64,000 nt of DNA from an uncultured Tateyamaria sp. (GTDB lineage: Bacteria; Pseudomonadota; Alphaproteobacteria; Rhodobacterales; Rhodobacteraceae): NCBI RefSeq assembly GCF_947497045.1, contig NZ_CANMEU010000003.1, forward strand, positions 62,001 through 126,000, written 5' to 3'. How positions within the stretch are numbered: the stretch's first letter is position 1; each line of letters opens with the position of its first letter. Below the pieces are notes generated by a model. It saw only the letters and a program-made list of their open reading frames with translations. It was not told the DNA's origin and ran no database searches. The position numbers and the translations under genes were made by a program. Shown here piece by piece: positions 47,089-56,424 of the stretch.

Positions 47089-48216
47089 ATGGCCGCATTG
47101 CTTGACACCGTTGACCCGTCGGGCCTCGAAGAATTCTCGGTGGTCTTCACCGACCGCTCGCTCAACCATATGAGTGCAGCGTTTCAGGGCGTGATGAATG
47201 ATATCTCGTCCATGCTCAAGGATGTCTACAAGGCGGATGCGGTGGTGATCATCCCCGGCGGTGGCACCTTCGGGATGGAGGCGGTGGCCCGCCAGTTCGG
47301 GCGCGGGGCCGAGGTGCTGGTGGTGCGCAATGGCTGGTTTTCCTACCGCTGGAGCCAGATTTTCGAGGCTGGCGATCTGACGGCGAACACCACGGTGCTG
47401 AAGGCGCGCCAGACCGGCAATGCCAGCCCGTCCCCCTTTGCGCCCGCGCCCATCGACGAGGTGGTCGAGGCGATCCGCACCCGGAAACCCGATGTGGTCT
47501 TTGCCCCGCATGTGGAAACGAGCGCCGGTGTGATCCTGCCCGATAACTACATCACAGCCATGGCCAATGCCGCGCATGAGGTTGGTGCGCTGATGGTGCT
47601 CGACTGCATTGCGTCGGGCTGTGCTTGGGTCGACATGCGCGCCCTTGGCGTCGACGTGCTGATCTCTGCCCCGCAAAAGGGGTGGAGCGCGTCGCCCTGC
47701 GCGGGCCTTGTGATGCTGTCAGAGCGCGCCGTGGCGCGGATGGAGGATACCACGTCTGACAGTTTCGCCATCGACCTCAAGAAATGGCATCAGATCATGG
47801 GCGCATACGAGGGCGGCGGGCATGCCTATCATGCGACCATGCCCACGGATGCGCTGCGCGATTTCCGCGATACCATGTTGGAAACGAAGGAATACGGCTT
47901 TGAGCGTCTCAAGGACGCGCAATGGGCGCTCGGGAATGCGGTGCGCGCGCTTTTTGCCGAGAAAGGTGTGACATCCGTGGCTGCTGACGGGTTCGGTGCG
48001 CCGGGCGTGGTGGTGAATTATACCTCTGATCCAGCGATGCAGACCGGTAAACCCTTTGCGGCCCATGGCATGCAGATCGCCGCTGGTGTGCCCCTGCAAT
48101 GCGATGAGCCTGCCGATTTCCGCACCTTCCGCATCGGGCTGTTTGGCCTTGATAAGCTTTATGATGTTGAGGGCACCGTGGCCCGCCTCAAACGGGTCGT
48201 TGATCAGGTGCTTTGA
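47089..48216 (+). CDS. Class V PLP aminotransferase
   Basis: The 375-residue enzyme belongs to the fold-type I class V group: VVIIPGGGTFGMEAVARQF (near 52), VFAPHVETSAGVILP (near 140), VLDCIASGCAWVDM (PLP Asp) and SAPQKGWSASPCAG with the PLP lysine. It is a second, divergent relative of the aminotransferase at 4509. The ATG at 47089 (MAALLDTVDP) has AAAGGACA upstream. The stop overlaps the convergent ubiH gene by 13 bases. Substrate undetermined. Confidence 0.8.
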   Translation: MAALLDTVDPSGLEEFSVVFTDRSLNHMSAAFQGVMNDISSMLKDVYKADAVVIIPGGGTFGMEAVARQFGRGAEVLVVRNGWFSYRWSQIFEAGDLTANTTVLKARQTGNASPSPFAPAPIDEVVEAIRTRKPDVVFAPHVETSAGVILPDNYITAMANAAHEVGALMVLDCIASGCAWVDMRALGVDVLISAPQKGWSASPCAGLVMLSERAVARMEDTTSDSFAIDLKKWHQIMGAYEGGGHAYHATMPTDALRDFRDTMLETKEYGFERLKDAQWALGNAVRALFAEKGVTSVAADGFGAPGVVVNYTSDPAMQTGKPFAAHGMQIAAGVPLQCDEPADFRTFRIGLFGLDKLYDVEGTVARLKRVVDQVL

Positions 48217-49430
48217 GCGGTTGCCCCGCTGCGGGTTCCAAGCCCCAATTGCATCAGCGTCTTGCGCACTGGTGCGACCTGATGGAGCGCATTCAGCCCA
48301 AATGCGCGCGCGTCACGGGCCAGCGGTGATTTCGCCTGACTGGCCCGGTTGAGCAGGTCGATCCCCGCCACACGCATCCGAATGTCGCTGAAACGGGCCT
48401 TGTGATAGGCGTCGAGCATCTGCACGTCGCCCAGACCCTCGGGGCGGGCGATGGCGAGGTCGAGCAGGGTGGCGGTGTCGGCAAGGCTCATGTTCAGCCC
48501 CTGTGCGCCGATGGGGGGCACCACATGTGCGGCCTCGGCGATCAGAGCCAGCCGCGTCGCACTCAGCCGCTCGGCCCGCTGGCTGATGATCGGCCAGATG
48601 GTGCGTTTTGAGGCCAGAGTCAGCGGGCCAAGCACATGGCAACTGCGTGTCGTCATCTCGGCCTCGAAATTGGCGACATCCATGTCGAACCGTGCCTGCG
48701 CGTGCCGCCCGTGATCCATCCACACCACCGCCGAAGACGGCATACCCTCATGGTCGGGCAGGGGCACAAGCGTGAACGGCCCCCCGGTCTTATGCACTTC
48801 GGTCGAGACGTTCTCGTGCGGGATCGGGTGGGTCACTGCAAAGGCCAGCGCCTTCTGGCCATAGCGTTTGGTCACGACCTCGATGCCCGCCGCCTGCCGC
48901 ATCGGTGATCGACGCCCATCGGCGGCAATGACAAGACGGACCCGCGCGCGGGTGCCGTCGCTCAGCCCCACACGGGCCTCGGTGGTGCGGCCCAGAAAGC
49001 TGCGTGTGCCGGTGCCGGGACGGAAATCGACGTTCGGCAGCGAATCCAGACGCGCGACCATCTCGCGGCGCAAGCGCCAGTTGGGCAAGTTCCACCCGAA
49101 CGGCAGGTCCGACACGTCCGAAGCGCGAAACGCCTTGATCTCGCGCGCGGCACCATCGGCCCCTCCGGCATCCACGATCTGCATGACCTCAAGCGGTGCG
49201 CCGTGGGGCGCAAGCGCCTCCCACAGACCGGCGCGTTCGAGCATGTCGCGGGCAGGTTGCAGCATGGCGGTGGTGCGCATATCGGCCCCCTCGGCCTCGC
49301 GCGTTGTGATCGGCGGGGCGGGATCGACACAGATGACGTCAAACCCGGCCGTGCCAAAGGCGGCTGCGGCCGTCAGCCCCGCGATGCCGCCGCCGGAAAT
49401 CAGAATGTCACAGGATGTCAGGTCTGCCAT
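48204..49430 (-). CDS. UbiH/UbiL-type FAD-dependent hydroxylase
   Basis: The 408-residue flavoprotein has the dinucleotide-binding DILISGGGIAGLTAAAAF near the N-terminus, the aromatic hydroxylase motif VIAADGRRSPMRQAAG (near 168) and the second FAD motif LIAEAAHVVPPIGAQGLNMSLADT (near 305). In that motif the usual GDAAH is AEAAH. It is of the UbiH/UbiF/UbiL group that hydroxylates the ubiquinone ring. Which ring position it acts on cannot be told. It overlaps the aminotransferase by 13 bases and lies 63 bases downstream of the HAD gene on the same strand. Confidence 0.85.
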   Translation of the reverse strand: MADLTSCDILISGGGIAGLTAAAAFGTAGFDVICVDPAPPITTREAEGADMRTTAMLQPARDMLERAGLWEALAPHGAPLEVMQIVDAGGADGAAREIKAFRASDVSDLPFGWNLPNWRLRREMVARLDSLPNVDFRPGTGTRSFLGRTTEARVGLSDGTRARVRLVIAADGRRSPMRQAAGIEVVTKRYGQKALAFAVTHPIPHENVSTEVHKTGGPFTLVPLPDHEGMPSSAVVWMDHGRHAQARFDMDVANFEAEMTTRSCHVLGPLTLASKRTIWPIISQRAERLSATRLALIAEAAHVVPPIGAQGLNMSLADTATLLDLAIARPEGLGDVQMLDAYHKARFSDIRMRVAGIDLLNRASQAKSPLARDARAFGLNALHQVAPVRKTLMQLGLGTRSGATAQST

Positions 49431-49493
49431 GATGTGCCTCCGTTTGATCTATAGGTAAGCCATGCGCCGGGCGGGCCAAGGCGGCATCCTGTC

Positions 49494-50141
49494 CTACCCC
49501 GCAAGTCCCGCCAGAAAGGTGGACAGATCGTCGGTGTGGTGGTGAATATGCGCGCCCTCGACCGGAGCGTCGGCCACGTGAACGGTTTTCATGCCCATGG
49601 CGTGGGGCACGGCCAGATTGCGCGGCTCATCCTCGAACATGGCTCCGATGCGCGGGTCGAGCCCGTCGCGCGCAAACACACGATCAAAGGCCCCGTGATC
49701 GGGCTTGGGATGAAAGTCGGCATGTTCCACGCCATAGACCGCATCAAACAGCCTCGACAGCCCGCGCGCGGCCAGCACACGCTCGGCATAGGGGGCGCAG
49801 CCATTGGTATAGACGATGCGGCGTCCGGGCAGGGCGCGGATGCGGGCGGCCAGTGTCGGATCCGGGTCGAGATGATCCAGCGAAATGTCGTGCACATCCG
49901 TCAGGTAAGGGCCGGGATCAACGTCATGTTCGCGCATCAGGCCGGCCAGTGTCGTGCCGTGATCCAGCCAATACTGACGGCGCAGATGATCGGCGCGCGC
50001 TCGATCCACCCCCAATGCCTCCATCACATAGGCGGTCATCCTGACCTCAATCTGGTCAAACAGACGGGCGGCGGGCGGATAAAGCGTGTTGTCCAGATCA
50101 AAGACCCACGCGCGGACATGTGTGAAATCAGAGGCAGGCAT
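49494..50141 (-). CDS. HAD-family pyrimidine 5'-nucleotidase
   Basis: The 215-residue HAD hydrolase has motif I WVFDLDNTLYPP (near 12), motif II VYTNGCAPYAERVLAARG (near 108) and motif III/IV HPKPDHGAFDRVF and MFEDEPRNLAVPHAMGM (near 167). The pattern matches the Sdt1-like pyrimidine 5'-nucleotidases. It lies upstream of ubiH on the minus strand with 63 bases between and is divergent from the GntR gene. The physiological substrate is inferred from the family only. Confidence 0.85.
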   Translation of the reverse strand: MPASDFTHVRAWVFDLDNTLYPPAARLFDQIEVRMTAYVMEALGVDRARADHLRRQYWLDHGTTLAGLMREHDVDPGPYLTDVHDISLDHLDPDPTLAARIRALPGRRIVYTNGCAPYAERVLAARGLSRLFDAVYGVEHADFHPKPDHGAFDRVFARDGLDPRIGAMFEDEPRNLAVPHAMGMKTVHVADAPVEGAHIHHHTDDLSTFLAGLAG

Positions 50142-50247
50142 AGGGGCTGCATAGGTGGGGTATCAGCGACACGCAAGCCCGTGGAGGGTTGCGTGCGGTG
50201 ATGGCTGCGCCCTACTGTGATGTAATTCAACGACTTGCGAGGCCCCC

Positions 50248-50901
50248 ATGGCTGCACTGCGTTCCCATAACACCGATGCCTATTCGATGATCCTTGAGGC
50301 GATTGACATCGGCACCTATCGCCCCGGCGACCGACTTGTCGAAAGCGAGTTGGCCGAGCGGTTCGGGGTGTCGCGCACCCCTGTGCGCGAGGCATTGCAG
50401 CGGCTTGAGACCCAATCGCTGTTGTCGCGGGACGGGCGCAGCCTGATTGTAGCGTCGCTCGATCACAACCAGATGTCCGAGCTATATGTGGTGCGTCGCG
50501 AGTTGGAGGGGTTGGCCGCCTCGCTTGCCGCGCAGCACGCCACGATGGAAGAGGTGCGCATCCTGCGGCAGATGGTGGACGAGGACAACGCGCTGATCAA
50601 TGATCCGGCTGCACTTGCCCGCGCAAACCGCCGGTTTCACAAGCAAATTCATCTCGCTTCGCACAACCGCTATCTGGTGCAGCAGCTTGACCTTGTGCAC
50701 CGCACCATGGCGTTGATGGCAACCACATCCCTGTCCGCTGCGGGACGTACCGAGATTGCGCAAGGCGAACACGACATGATCGTGTCCGCAATTGAAAGCA
50801 AGGATGATGTGGCGGCGGGGCGCGCGCTGCGCGATCACATCTCGGTTGCGTTCATGACCCGGCTGAAACAGGACGCGGACGCGCGCAAAGAAGAAGGCTG
50901 A
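50248..50901 (+). CDS. GntR-family regulator, FCD (FadR) type
   Basis: The 217-residue regulator has the GntR winged helix (SMILEAIDIGTYRPGDRLVE, then LAERFGVSRTPVREALQRLE, near 37-56) and an all-helical FCD ligand-binding domain with YVVRRELEGLAASLAA and NRRFHKQIHLASHNRYL (near 128). His residues in RFH and HD...H positions suggest a metal-bound ligand site, as usual in FCD. It is divergent from the HAD gene. Target genes are not evident. Confidence 0.88.
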   Translation: MAALRSHNTDAYSMILEAIDIGTYRPGDRLVESELAERFGVSRTPVREALQRLETQSLLSRDGRSLIVASLDHNQMSELYVVRRELEGLAASLAAQHATMEEVRILRQMVDEDNALINDPAALARANRRFHKQIHLASHNRYLVQQLDLVHRTMALMATTSLSAAGRTEIAQGEHDMIVSAIESKDDVAAGRALRDHISVAFMTRLKQDADARKEEG

Positions 50902-50910
50902 TGACAAACG

Positions 50911-52771
50911 CTAACCATGCTGCGTCTTGTCCCAGTAAAACGGGTCCAGCATCATTTCATAAAGCGCCTTGTAGCAGGCCAGTGTCCCGAGCGTGAAATA
51001 GATCGGCAGTGCCAGCGCCCAAGGGATCAGGTGGCGATGTTCATGGCCCGAGACGGCCAGCATCCCGATCACCACGCTAAGCACTTCGGTGAACAGGAAC
51101 AATGCCGCCAGCGGCCAGATGATGGACGCGCCCAAAGTGGTTACTGTCGGGTGAGGCAACCCGAAGGTGGTCAGCCAAAAGCTCCACAGCACCGGAAGAG
51201 CCGCAAATTGTGACACGGTGGCCAGCAGCATCGCCTGAATGCCCATGAACCGCTTGAACCCCAAATCGCGGCACAGCTGTACAGGGTGGCGCATGTGCAC
51301 GAAATAGGTGATCAAAAACCCTTTGAGCCAGCGCGAGCGTTGCTTGACCCAGGGCCATGCGCGGCAGTTGGCCTCTTCGTAAGTGACGGTGGAGATCAGT
51401 TCGGTGGTATAGCCCTGGCGGGCCAACCGGATGCCCAGATCCGCATCTTCGGTGACGTTATGGGCGTCCCACCCGCCAAGGTCCTCAAGGATTTGGCGGC
51501 GGAAAAACAGGGTGGTGCCGCCAAGGGGCAGGACCAGTCCCAACCGTTCTACCCCCGGCAGGATCAGCCGCCACCAGGCTGCGTATTCCACCGTGAAACA
51601 GCGCGCGAGCCAGTTCTGGCGGGCGTTGTAGTAATCAAGGATGCCCTGCACAACTGCGACCTTTGGGCCCGCCTGTTCGAAATGGGCCACGACCTTGTCC
51701 AGCTGATCAGGTTCGGGCGCGTCCTCTGCATCCCAAACGCCAATGATGTCGCCGCGACAGAAATCGAGCGCATAGTTCAGCGCGCGTGGCTTGGTTGTGA
51801 TTTCGCCATCATCGGGGACCTCGATCACATGCATCCATGTGGGCAAGTCGGTGCGCGCAAGGGTGGCGCGGGTGACGGCGTCCTTGGCTTCCAGCACCAG
51901 GATCACGTCCAGCAACGCCTTGGGGTAGGTGATCCGGGCCAGCCGTTTGATCAGGGCTTCGGCAATCCGTTCCTCTTTGAACAGGGGGACCATCACCGAC
52001 ACCCGCGGTTTTCGCGCCATGGAAACGGCGCGCAGCGGTTCCACCTTTGAGGGCGTGCGCAGCGTGATCTGGGCGATCAGCGCGCAGGTCTTGAGGGCGG
52101 TCGTCATAATCAGGGTCAACACGCCCCAGCCCACCAACACGGTCACAATCCATGCCGGGGCAAAGATCAGGCCCAACAGGGTCATCGCCGCCACCCCGAG
52201 CAGCCAGACCCGGCCTGTCACCGTGCTGAGCGACCAATTGCGGCAACTGAGGTCATCGGCCACTTTGGTCACAGCCCGCTGCGCCAGAAGCGGGCCAAAA
52301 AAGAGAGCTGGTGGCCTGGATGATCTGATCATCATCGGCAATGACCGGCAACACATTCCGGGCGGCCTTGCCCATATCGGCGCGCAAGGCGTCAAGTTGG
52401 TCGGGGCGGCTGGTGGCGACCAGCAATGTGGTGCCGATCCAGCGCCAAGGAACAATGCGGTGGCGCTGGCACAGATCAGCACTCAGCGCAGCAGCCATGA
52501 GGGGCGAGGGGGGATCAAGGTCGAGGTCGACACGTTCGGCATCATATTGCAGTGCGATGGCCAGCAACACATCATCACGCGCCACATAGCCCTGGGCGAC
52601 CAGAATTTCGCCAAGCGGCGCGTCGATGCTGCGCTGCATCGCCAGCGCCTCAAGCAGGTGCGCCTGACTGATCAGGCCCGCGTTGACCAGTTGACGCCCG
52701 ACCGGGGTGGTCGCACGGTCACGGCGTGACACCGGGCGCGGTGCGGACAATCGTAATTGTGGATCGCTCAT
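50911..52771 (-). pseudogene. MshEN–GT2 processive glycosyltransferase, interrupted by a frameshift
   Basis: Two minus-strand frames make one gene. The first (52771-52253) is a T2SSE/MshEN-like domain (VGRQLVNAGLISQAHLLEAL, GEILVAQGYVARDDVLLAIA). The second, ending at 50911, is a membrane GT2 with about six transmembrane segments, FKEERIAEALIKRLA, DAEDAPEPDQLDK and the processive QRSRWLKG motif. They join at a run of six A (52297-52302; T6 in the transcript). Dropping one base gives SSLFGPLLAQRAV and a clean 619-residue protein (1860 bases). It could be a real frameshift mutation, a homopolymer sequencing error, or programmed slippage. The start at 52771 is MSDPQLRL. The intact type resembles beta-glucan or exopolysaccharide synthases. 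Confidence 0.8.
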
Positions 52772-52854
52772 GCTGTGCTCTGATCCCAAGGGTCAGATCA
52801 CAGTGGCCTCGCGTGGTTAATGAAGGGTTAAACCATTCAGAACACGGACAACTT

Positions 52855-54012
52855 TCAACTTATGCGTGCGGCCATGGCCTCTGCAAACCTCTCAAAGAGG
52901 TAATAGCTGTCTTGCGGGCCGGGGCTGGCCTCGGGGTGGTACTGGACCGAATAGACCGGCTTGCCCGACACCCGGATACCGCAATTGGACCCGTCAAACA
53001 GCGATGTGTGCGTCTCGACCACGCCGTCAGGCAGGGTCTGGGCGTCGACCGCAAAGCCATGATTCATCGATGTGATTTCGACCTTGCCGGTCTCAAGGTC
53101 TTTTACGGGGTGGTTGGCCCCATGGTGACCGTGGTTCATCTTTATTGTTTTGGCCCCAAGCGCGAGGGCCAGCATCTGATGGCCCAGGCAAATGCCGAAC
53201 ACGGGGATATCCTGTTTCAGCACATCCTTGATCATCGGCACGGCATAAGTCCCGGTCGCCGCCGGATCGCCGGGGCCGTTTGACAGGAAGACACCGTCGG
53301 GGGCGTGGGCCATCACCTCGTCCGCTGTGGCGGTGGCTGGCAGCACTGTAACATCACAACCTGCCGAGGCGAGGCAGCGCAGGATGTTGCGTTTGGCCCC
53401 GTAGTCAATGGCGACGACCTTGTATTTGGGGTCGTTTTGAGGCGCGTAGCCTTCGGGCCAGGCCCACCGCATTTCGTTCCAGCGATAGGATTGCGCGCAG
53501 GTGACATCGCGGGCAAGGTCTGCGCCCTCAAGGCCCACAAAATCGCGGGCGGCGGCCAGCATGGCATCAATGTCAAAGACGCCATCGGGATTGTGGGCCA
53601 GCGCGATATGCGGCGCACCCGCTTGCCGGATGGCGCGGGTCAGACGCCGCGTGTCCACGCCGCCCATCGCAATGCGCCCGCGCGCGGCCAGCCAGGCCGA
53701 CAGCCCCTCGACCGCGCGCCAGTTGGACGGGTCGGTCGGCATCCATTTCACGATCATGCCCGAGGCGACGGGATCGCCCGTTTCATCGTCTTCGGGGGTC
53801 ACACCGGTGTTGCCGATATGGGGGAAGGTGAAGGTGACGACCTGTCCGGCATAGGACGGGTCGGTCATAATCTCCTGATAGCCGGTCATGGCGGTGTTGA
53901 AGCACAGCTCGGCTACGGTCTGGCCCGTGGCCCCAAACCCTTGTCCATAAAAGATTGTGCCGTCCGCAAGAACGAGGCAGGCGGTCGGTTTGGAGGGGGC
54001 GGGGGCGTTCAT
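52855..54012 (-). CDS. carA: Carbamoyl-phosphate synthase small subunit
   Basis: The 385-residue glutaminase subunit has the N-terminal LADGTIFYGQGFGATG and the GATase domain with GPGDPAATGTYA, the nucleophile in FGICLGHQMLALALG, and the catalytic His/Glu in YHPEASPGP. It feeds ammonia to CarB for arginine and pyrimidine synthesis; carB is not in the window. The start at 54012 gives MNAPAPSKPTACLVL. It is divergent from the YqeY gene with about 209 bases between. Confidence 0.95.
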   Translation of the reverse strand: MNAPAPSKPTACLVLADGTIFYGQGFGATGQTVAELCFNTAMTGYQEIMTDPSYAGQVVTFTFPHIGNTGVTPEDDETGDPVASGMIVKWMPTDPSNWRAVEGLSAWLAARGRIAMGGVDTRRLTRAIRQAGAPHIALAHNPDGVFDIDAMLAAARDFVGLEGADLARDVTCAQSYRWNEMRWAWPEGYAPQNDPKYKVVAIDYGAKRNILRCLASAGCDVTVLPATATADEVMAHAPDGVFLSNGPGDPAATGTYAVPMIKDVLKQDIPVFGICLGHQMLALALGAKTIKMNHGHHGANHPVKDLETGKVEITSMNHGFAVDAQTLPDGVVETHTSLFDGSNCGIRVSGKPVYSVQYHPEASPGPQDSYYLFERFAEAMAARIS

Positions 54013-54221
54013 GGGCAGACCTTTGGCGGCAGGAAAGGGCAGGGTGATCAGCGGCAAACTTGGCGGAAACTAATGTGCGTGGCACGTGGGGTCAAGCTGG
54101 ATTGGAAATTTGTATATGCAATGATTTCAATGTGTTAGAGGATTTGCTGGCCCTTGCCTCGTGCCGTATGATCCCATATGGTCGCGCGCTCAACACGTGC
54201 CCATGGGGATGGACAACACAT

Positions 54222-54683
54222 ATGGATTTACGCACCAGAATTTCTGCGGCCTTGAAACAGGCGATGAAAGACAAAGCGGCTGAGCGGTTGTCGACCTTGC
54301 GGTTGGTGAATGCCGCGATCAAGGACAAGGATATCGACGCGCGCGCCGCCGGTCAGGATGAGGGCGTGGGTGAGGCCGAAGTGCTTGCGATTCTTGGGAA
54401 AATGTCCAAGCAGCGGGTCGAGAGTGCACGCACCTACGAAGAGGGTGGTCGTCTGGATCTTGCCGAACGCGAACTTGCCGAGATCAAGGTGATCGAGGAA
54501 TTCCTGCCCCAGCAACTTGATGAAGCGGCCGCCGCCAAGGCGGTGGATGTTGCCATCGCGGAGGTCGGGGCCGATAGCATTCGCGATATGGGCAAGGTCA
54601 TGGGGCTGCTCAAGGCGAAATATACCGGACAGATGGATTTCGGCGCGGTTGGTTCGGTTGTCAAAGAGCGGCTGTGCAATTGA
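54222..54683 (+). CDS. GatB/YqeY domain protein
   Basis: The 153-residue helical protein has the YqeY pattern: LRTRISAALKQAMKDKAAER, LSTLRLVNAAIKDKDID, and the C-terminal GADSIRDMGKVMGLLKAKYTGQMDFGAVG. YqeY is related to the tail of GatB, the Asp/Glu-tRNA amidotransferase subunit, and binds tRNA in the related domain; its own role is unclear. I chose ATG 54222 because the upstream frame extension is not conserved-like. A paired palindromic repeat follows the stop. Confidence 0.88.
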   Translation: MDLRTRISAALKQAMKDKAAERLSTLRLVNAAIKDKDIDARAAGQDEGVGEAEVLAILGKMSKQRVESARTYEEGGRLDLAERELAEIKVIEEFLPQQLDEAAAAKAVDVAIAEVGADSIRDMGKVMGLLKAKYTGQMDFGAVGSVVKERLCN

Positions 54684-54693
54684 TCTGATGTTG

Positions 54694-54762
54694 GGCGCAC
54701 GACGCGTGCGCCTTACGGGCATGACGTCGAGGGTTTGTGTAAGGCGCACGTGTCGTGCGCCT
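54694..54762. repeat. Paired hairpin–TTAC repeat, copy 2
   Basis: GGCGCACG ACG CGTGCGCC then TTAC (54694-54716), a 22-base spacer, then GTAA and GGCGCACG TGT CGTGCGCC (54739-54762). The plan matches the xseA copy at 13056-13117 but the stem is GGCGCACG instead of GGCGGAGG, with both arms changed together. Confidence 0.75.
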
Positions 54763-54766
54763 TGTT

Positions 54767-55249
54767 TCAGTGTCGCAAAGCTCTGGTCAGATCATCATAG
54801 AGTGCGATCCGTTCCTCCTCGCTGAGGAAGGCCCCGATCTCGACTTCGCGTCCTTTGCCCTTGAGCGTCACGTAATGCGGGATCGGTCCCTGATCGTCAT
54901 ATTTGGTCACTTGGGTCCAATAGCGGTTGCAGTCCCATTCCTGCACCCCGCCGTCCGGATCGGTGCGGCACAGGTGCGTTTGGTCCTTGTCCAGTGTCAA
55001 CACTTCGATGATCTGGCGGGATTTGCGATTGCGCCGCAGCGCAAAGTAGATCCCCCACACCGCCAGCATCAGGAACGGCAGCAGCCCCCACAGAACCACA
55101 CTGCCAAGCAGCGGAAGGGCGGGGATCAGGATCAGCGTGAAGGTTGTCAGCACCACCGCCACCAGCCCCTGTTGGGGCAGGGAGTTGTGTGGCCACAGTT
55201 GCATTTCCTGCGTGGGCGCGTCTGGGGCGGATGTCCAACGATACGGCAT
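54767..55249 (-). CDS. DUF2244 family membrane protein
   Basis: The 160-residue protein has two transmembrane segments (near 30-50 and 53-71). Its cytoplasmic-type C-terminal part (TLDKDQTHLCRTDPDGGVQEW then KYDDQGPIPHYVTLKGKGREVEIG) has the DUF2244 pattern. DUF2244 genes often sit near cytochrome oxidase genes in alphaproteobacteria; ctaD is about 1.2 kb away here. The start at 55249 gives MPYRWTSAPDAPTQEM. It is convergent with the yqeY gene. Function is unknown. Confidence 0.8.
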   Translation of the reverse strand: MPYRWTSAPDAPTQEMQLWPHNSLPQQGLVAVVLTTFTLILIPALPLLGSVVLWGLLPFLMLAVWGIYFALRRNRKSRQIIEVLTLDKDQTHLCRTDPDGGVQEWDCNRYWTQVTKYDDQGPIPHYVTLKGKGREVEIGAFLSEEERIALYDDLTRALRH

Positions 55250-55340
55250 GTCCCTTTTTATACGCGGCTGGTTTCGGGTGTCTAAGGGCAGGTTGTCGCG
55301 GGGCCGCCGCCCGTCCGGCGCGGACGGCGGTCGTCTGGAT

Positions 55341-55955
55341 TTAAAGGTCGGTGTAGGCTGACCCGCTGATCTGATCGCGCTGTCCGGTGCCGGATGCCAG
55401 ATCCTCGCGGTAGAGTTTCAAGAGCCCGCGCGTGCCCTCGGGCATGCCCGCGATCTGTTGCAGCGTGCGGCTGCCGCCGGCTTCAGCCCTGAGATAGGAC
55501 GTGGTCAGCAGGTGTTGCTGAAAGGATGTCAGCTTGCCCGTTTCCTCATAGCCCATATAGCGCTGGTAGTCAGAGACCGCGCGGCGTGTGGTCGGGCCGA
55601 CCCGTCCATCCACTGTGCCTGCGTCAAACCCGAAGTAGTTCAGCGAAGACTGGATATCGCGTCCGGTCTGGGTGGCCGGGATACTGGGGCGGTATGTTTT
55701 CTTGGGCGTGTATGTGCGCGGCTGCGCGCTGTAGCTGCGTGCCGCATGGGTTTGCGGGGTGACCGCCCGGGTGCGCACGCGTTGTTGCTGTTGCTGTACA
55801 CGTTTCTTGCGCACTTCGTTCTGGATGATGGCCCCACCGATGCCACCGAGGATGGCCCCGGCGATGAAATCCTTGCGGTCTGCGCTGGCTTGTGTGGCTG
55901 GGACAAGGGCGAGAGATGCCGCAAGAGCGGCAGATGTGACGATGTTGAGACGCAT
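55341..55955 (-). CDS. Secreted peptidoglycan-binding domain protein (paralogue of 62486 gene)
   Basis: The 204-residue exported protein has a signal peptide (start MRLNIVTSAALAASLALVPA, cleavage near SADR), then a glycine-zipper-like FIAGAILGGIGGAIIQ, a Gln- and Arg-rich linker with QQQQQR, and a peptidoglycan-binding domain (SLNYFGFDAGTVDGRVGPTT, RAVSDYQRYMGY). It ends in a TRGLLKLYREDL segment shared with the 451-residue protein at 62486. The two are clear paralogues. The ATG at 55955 is chosen for the signal peptide. Confidence 0.78.
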   Translation of the reverse strand: MRLNIVTSAALAASLALVPATQASADRKDFIAGAILGGIGGAIIQNEVRKKRVQQQQQRVRTRAVTPQTHAARSYSAQPRTYTPKKTYRPSIPATQTGRDIQSSLNYFGFDAGTVDGRVGPTTRRAVSDYQRYMGYEETGKLTSFQQHLLTTSYLRAEAGGSRTLQQIAGMPEGTRGLLKLYREDLASGTGQRDQISGSAYTDL

Positions 55956-56263
55956 GTCATGCTCCGTATTTGGTCTGTTGTCCTGCGGGATGCGGGTCAC
56001 GGTGTTCGGGCAGCGCGCTCCACTGGCAGCAGTGTCAAAGGCATATGAGGTGAGCCGGCATGTGGGGAAGAGTGGTCGCTGCACATCGGCAGGGGTGCGC
56101 GGCCAGCTGCTTGTTTGTGCAGGTCTCTGCGCGGTGATCTGCTGGAAAGCTGGCCTTGATATTGCATAACAACCGCGCTCTGACGTGCGATTATTGTTGG
56201 TGATCCGGGTGCGAACGGTGCTTGGTGTGCTGCCCTCGCACCTGTGGCCGGACTGAAGCGAGG
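55956..56263. other. Gene-poor spacer (no recognisable gene)
   Basis: Together with the repeat and terminator up to 56424, this is 469 bases between the peptidoglycan-binding gene and ctaD. It has no convincing coding frame and only scattered A/T-rich patches. It presumably holds the promoter of the 55341-55955 gene, near 55960-56050 on the minus strand. I see no RNA gene or operator in it. Confidence 0.5.
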
Positions 56264-56319
56264 AGGGGGCTCTGCCCCCGGCCTCCGGCCTCCCCCGCGG
56301 TATTTCTGGTCAAAAGAAG
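56264..56319 (-). repeat. Interspersed post-stop repeat, copy E
   Basis: Read on the minus strand: CTTCTTTTGACCAGAAATAC, then CGCGGGGGAGGCCGG, then GGGGGC AGA GCCCCCT. It is downstream of ctaD on that strand, after the ctaD terminator, and is almost identical to copy B (29457) in the first 30 bases. Confidence 0.8.
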
Positions 56320-56371
56320 AGCCGGGATCTGTGTCTGGTCGTGGTGCACCTCGAAAGGGCGGTGCATGTGA

Positions 56372-56401
56372 AAAGGGCCCCGATCGATATCGGAGCCCTT
56401 T
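56372..56401 (-). terminator. Intrinsic terminator after ctaD
   Basis: AAAGGGC (56372-56378) and GCCCTTT (56395-56401) pair around an inner CCGAT/ATCGG arm with small bulges. On the minus strand the hairpin is followed by TTTTC. It lies about 24 bases after the ctaD stop. Confidence 0.75.
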
Positions 56402-56424
56402 GTGGCGTTTGATTTGGAGGACCG

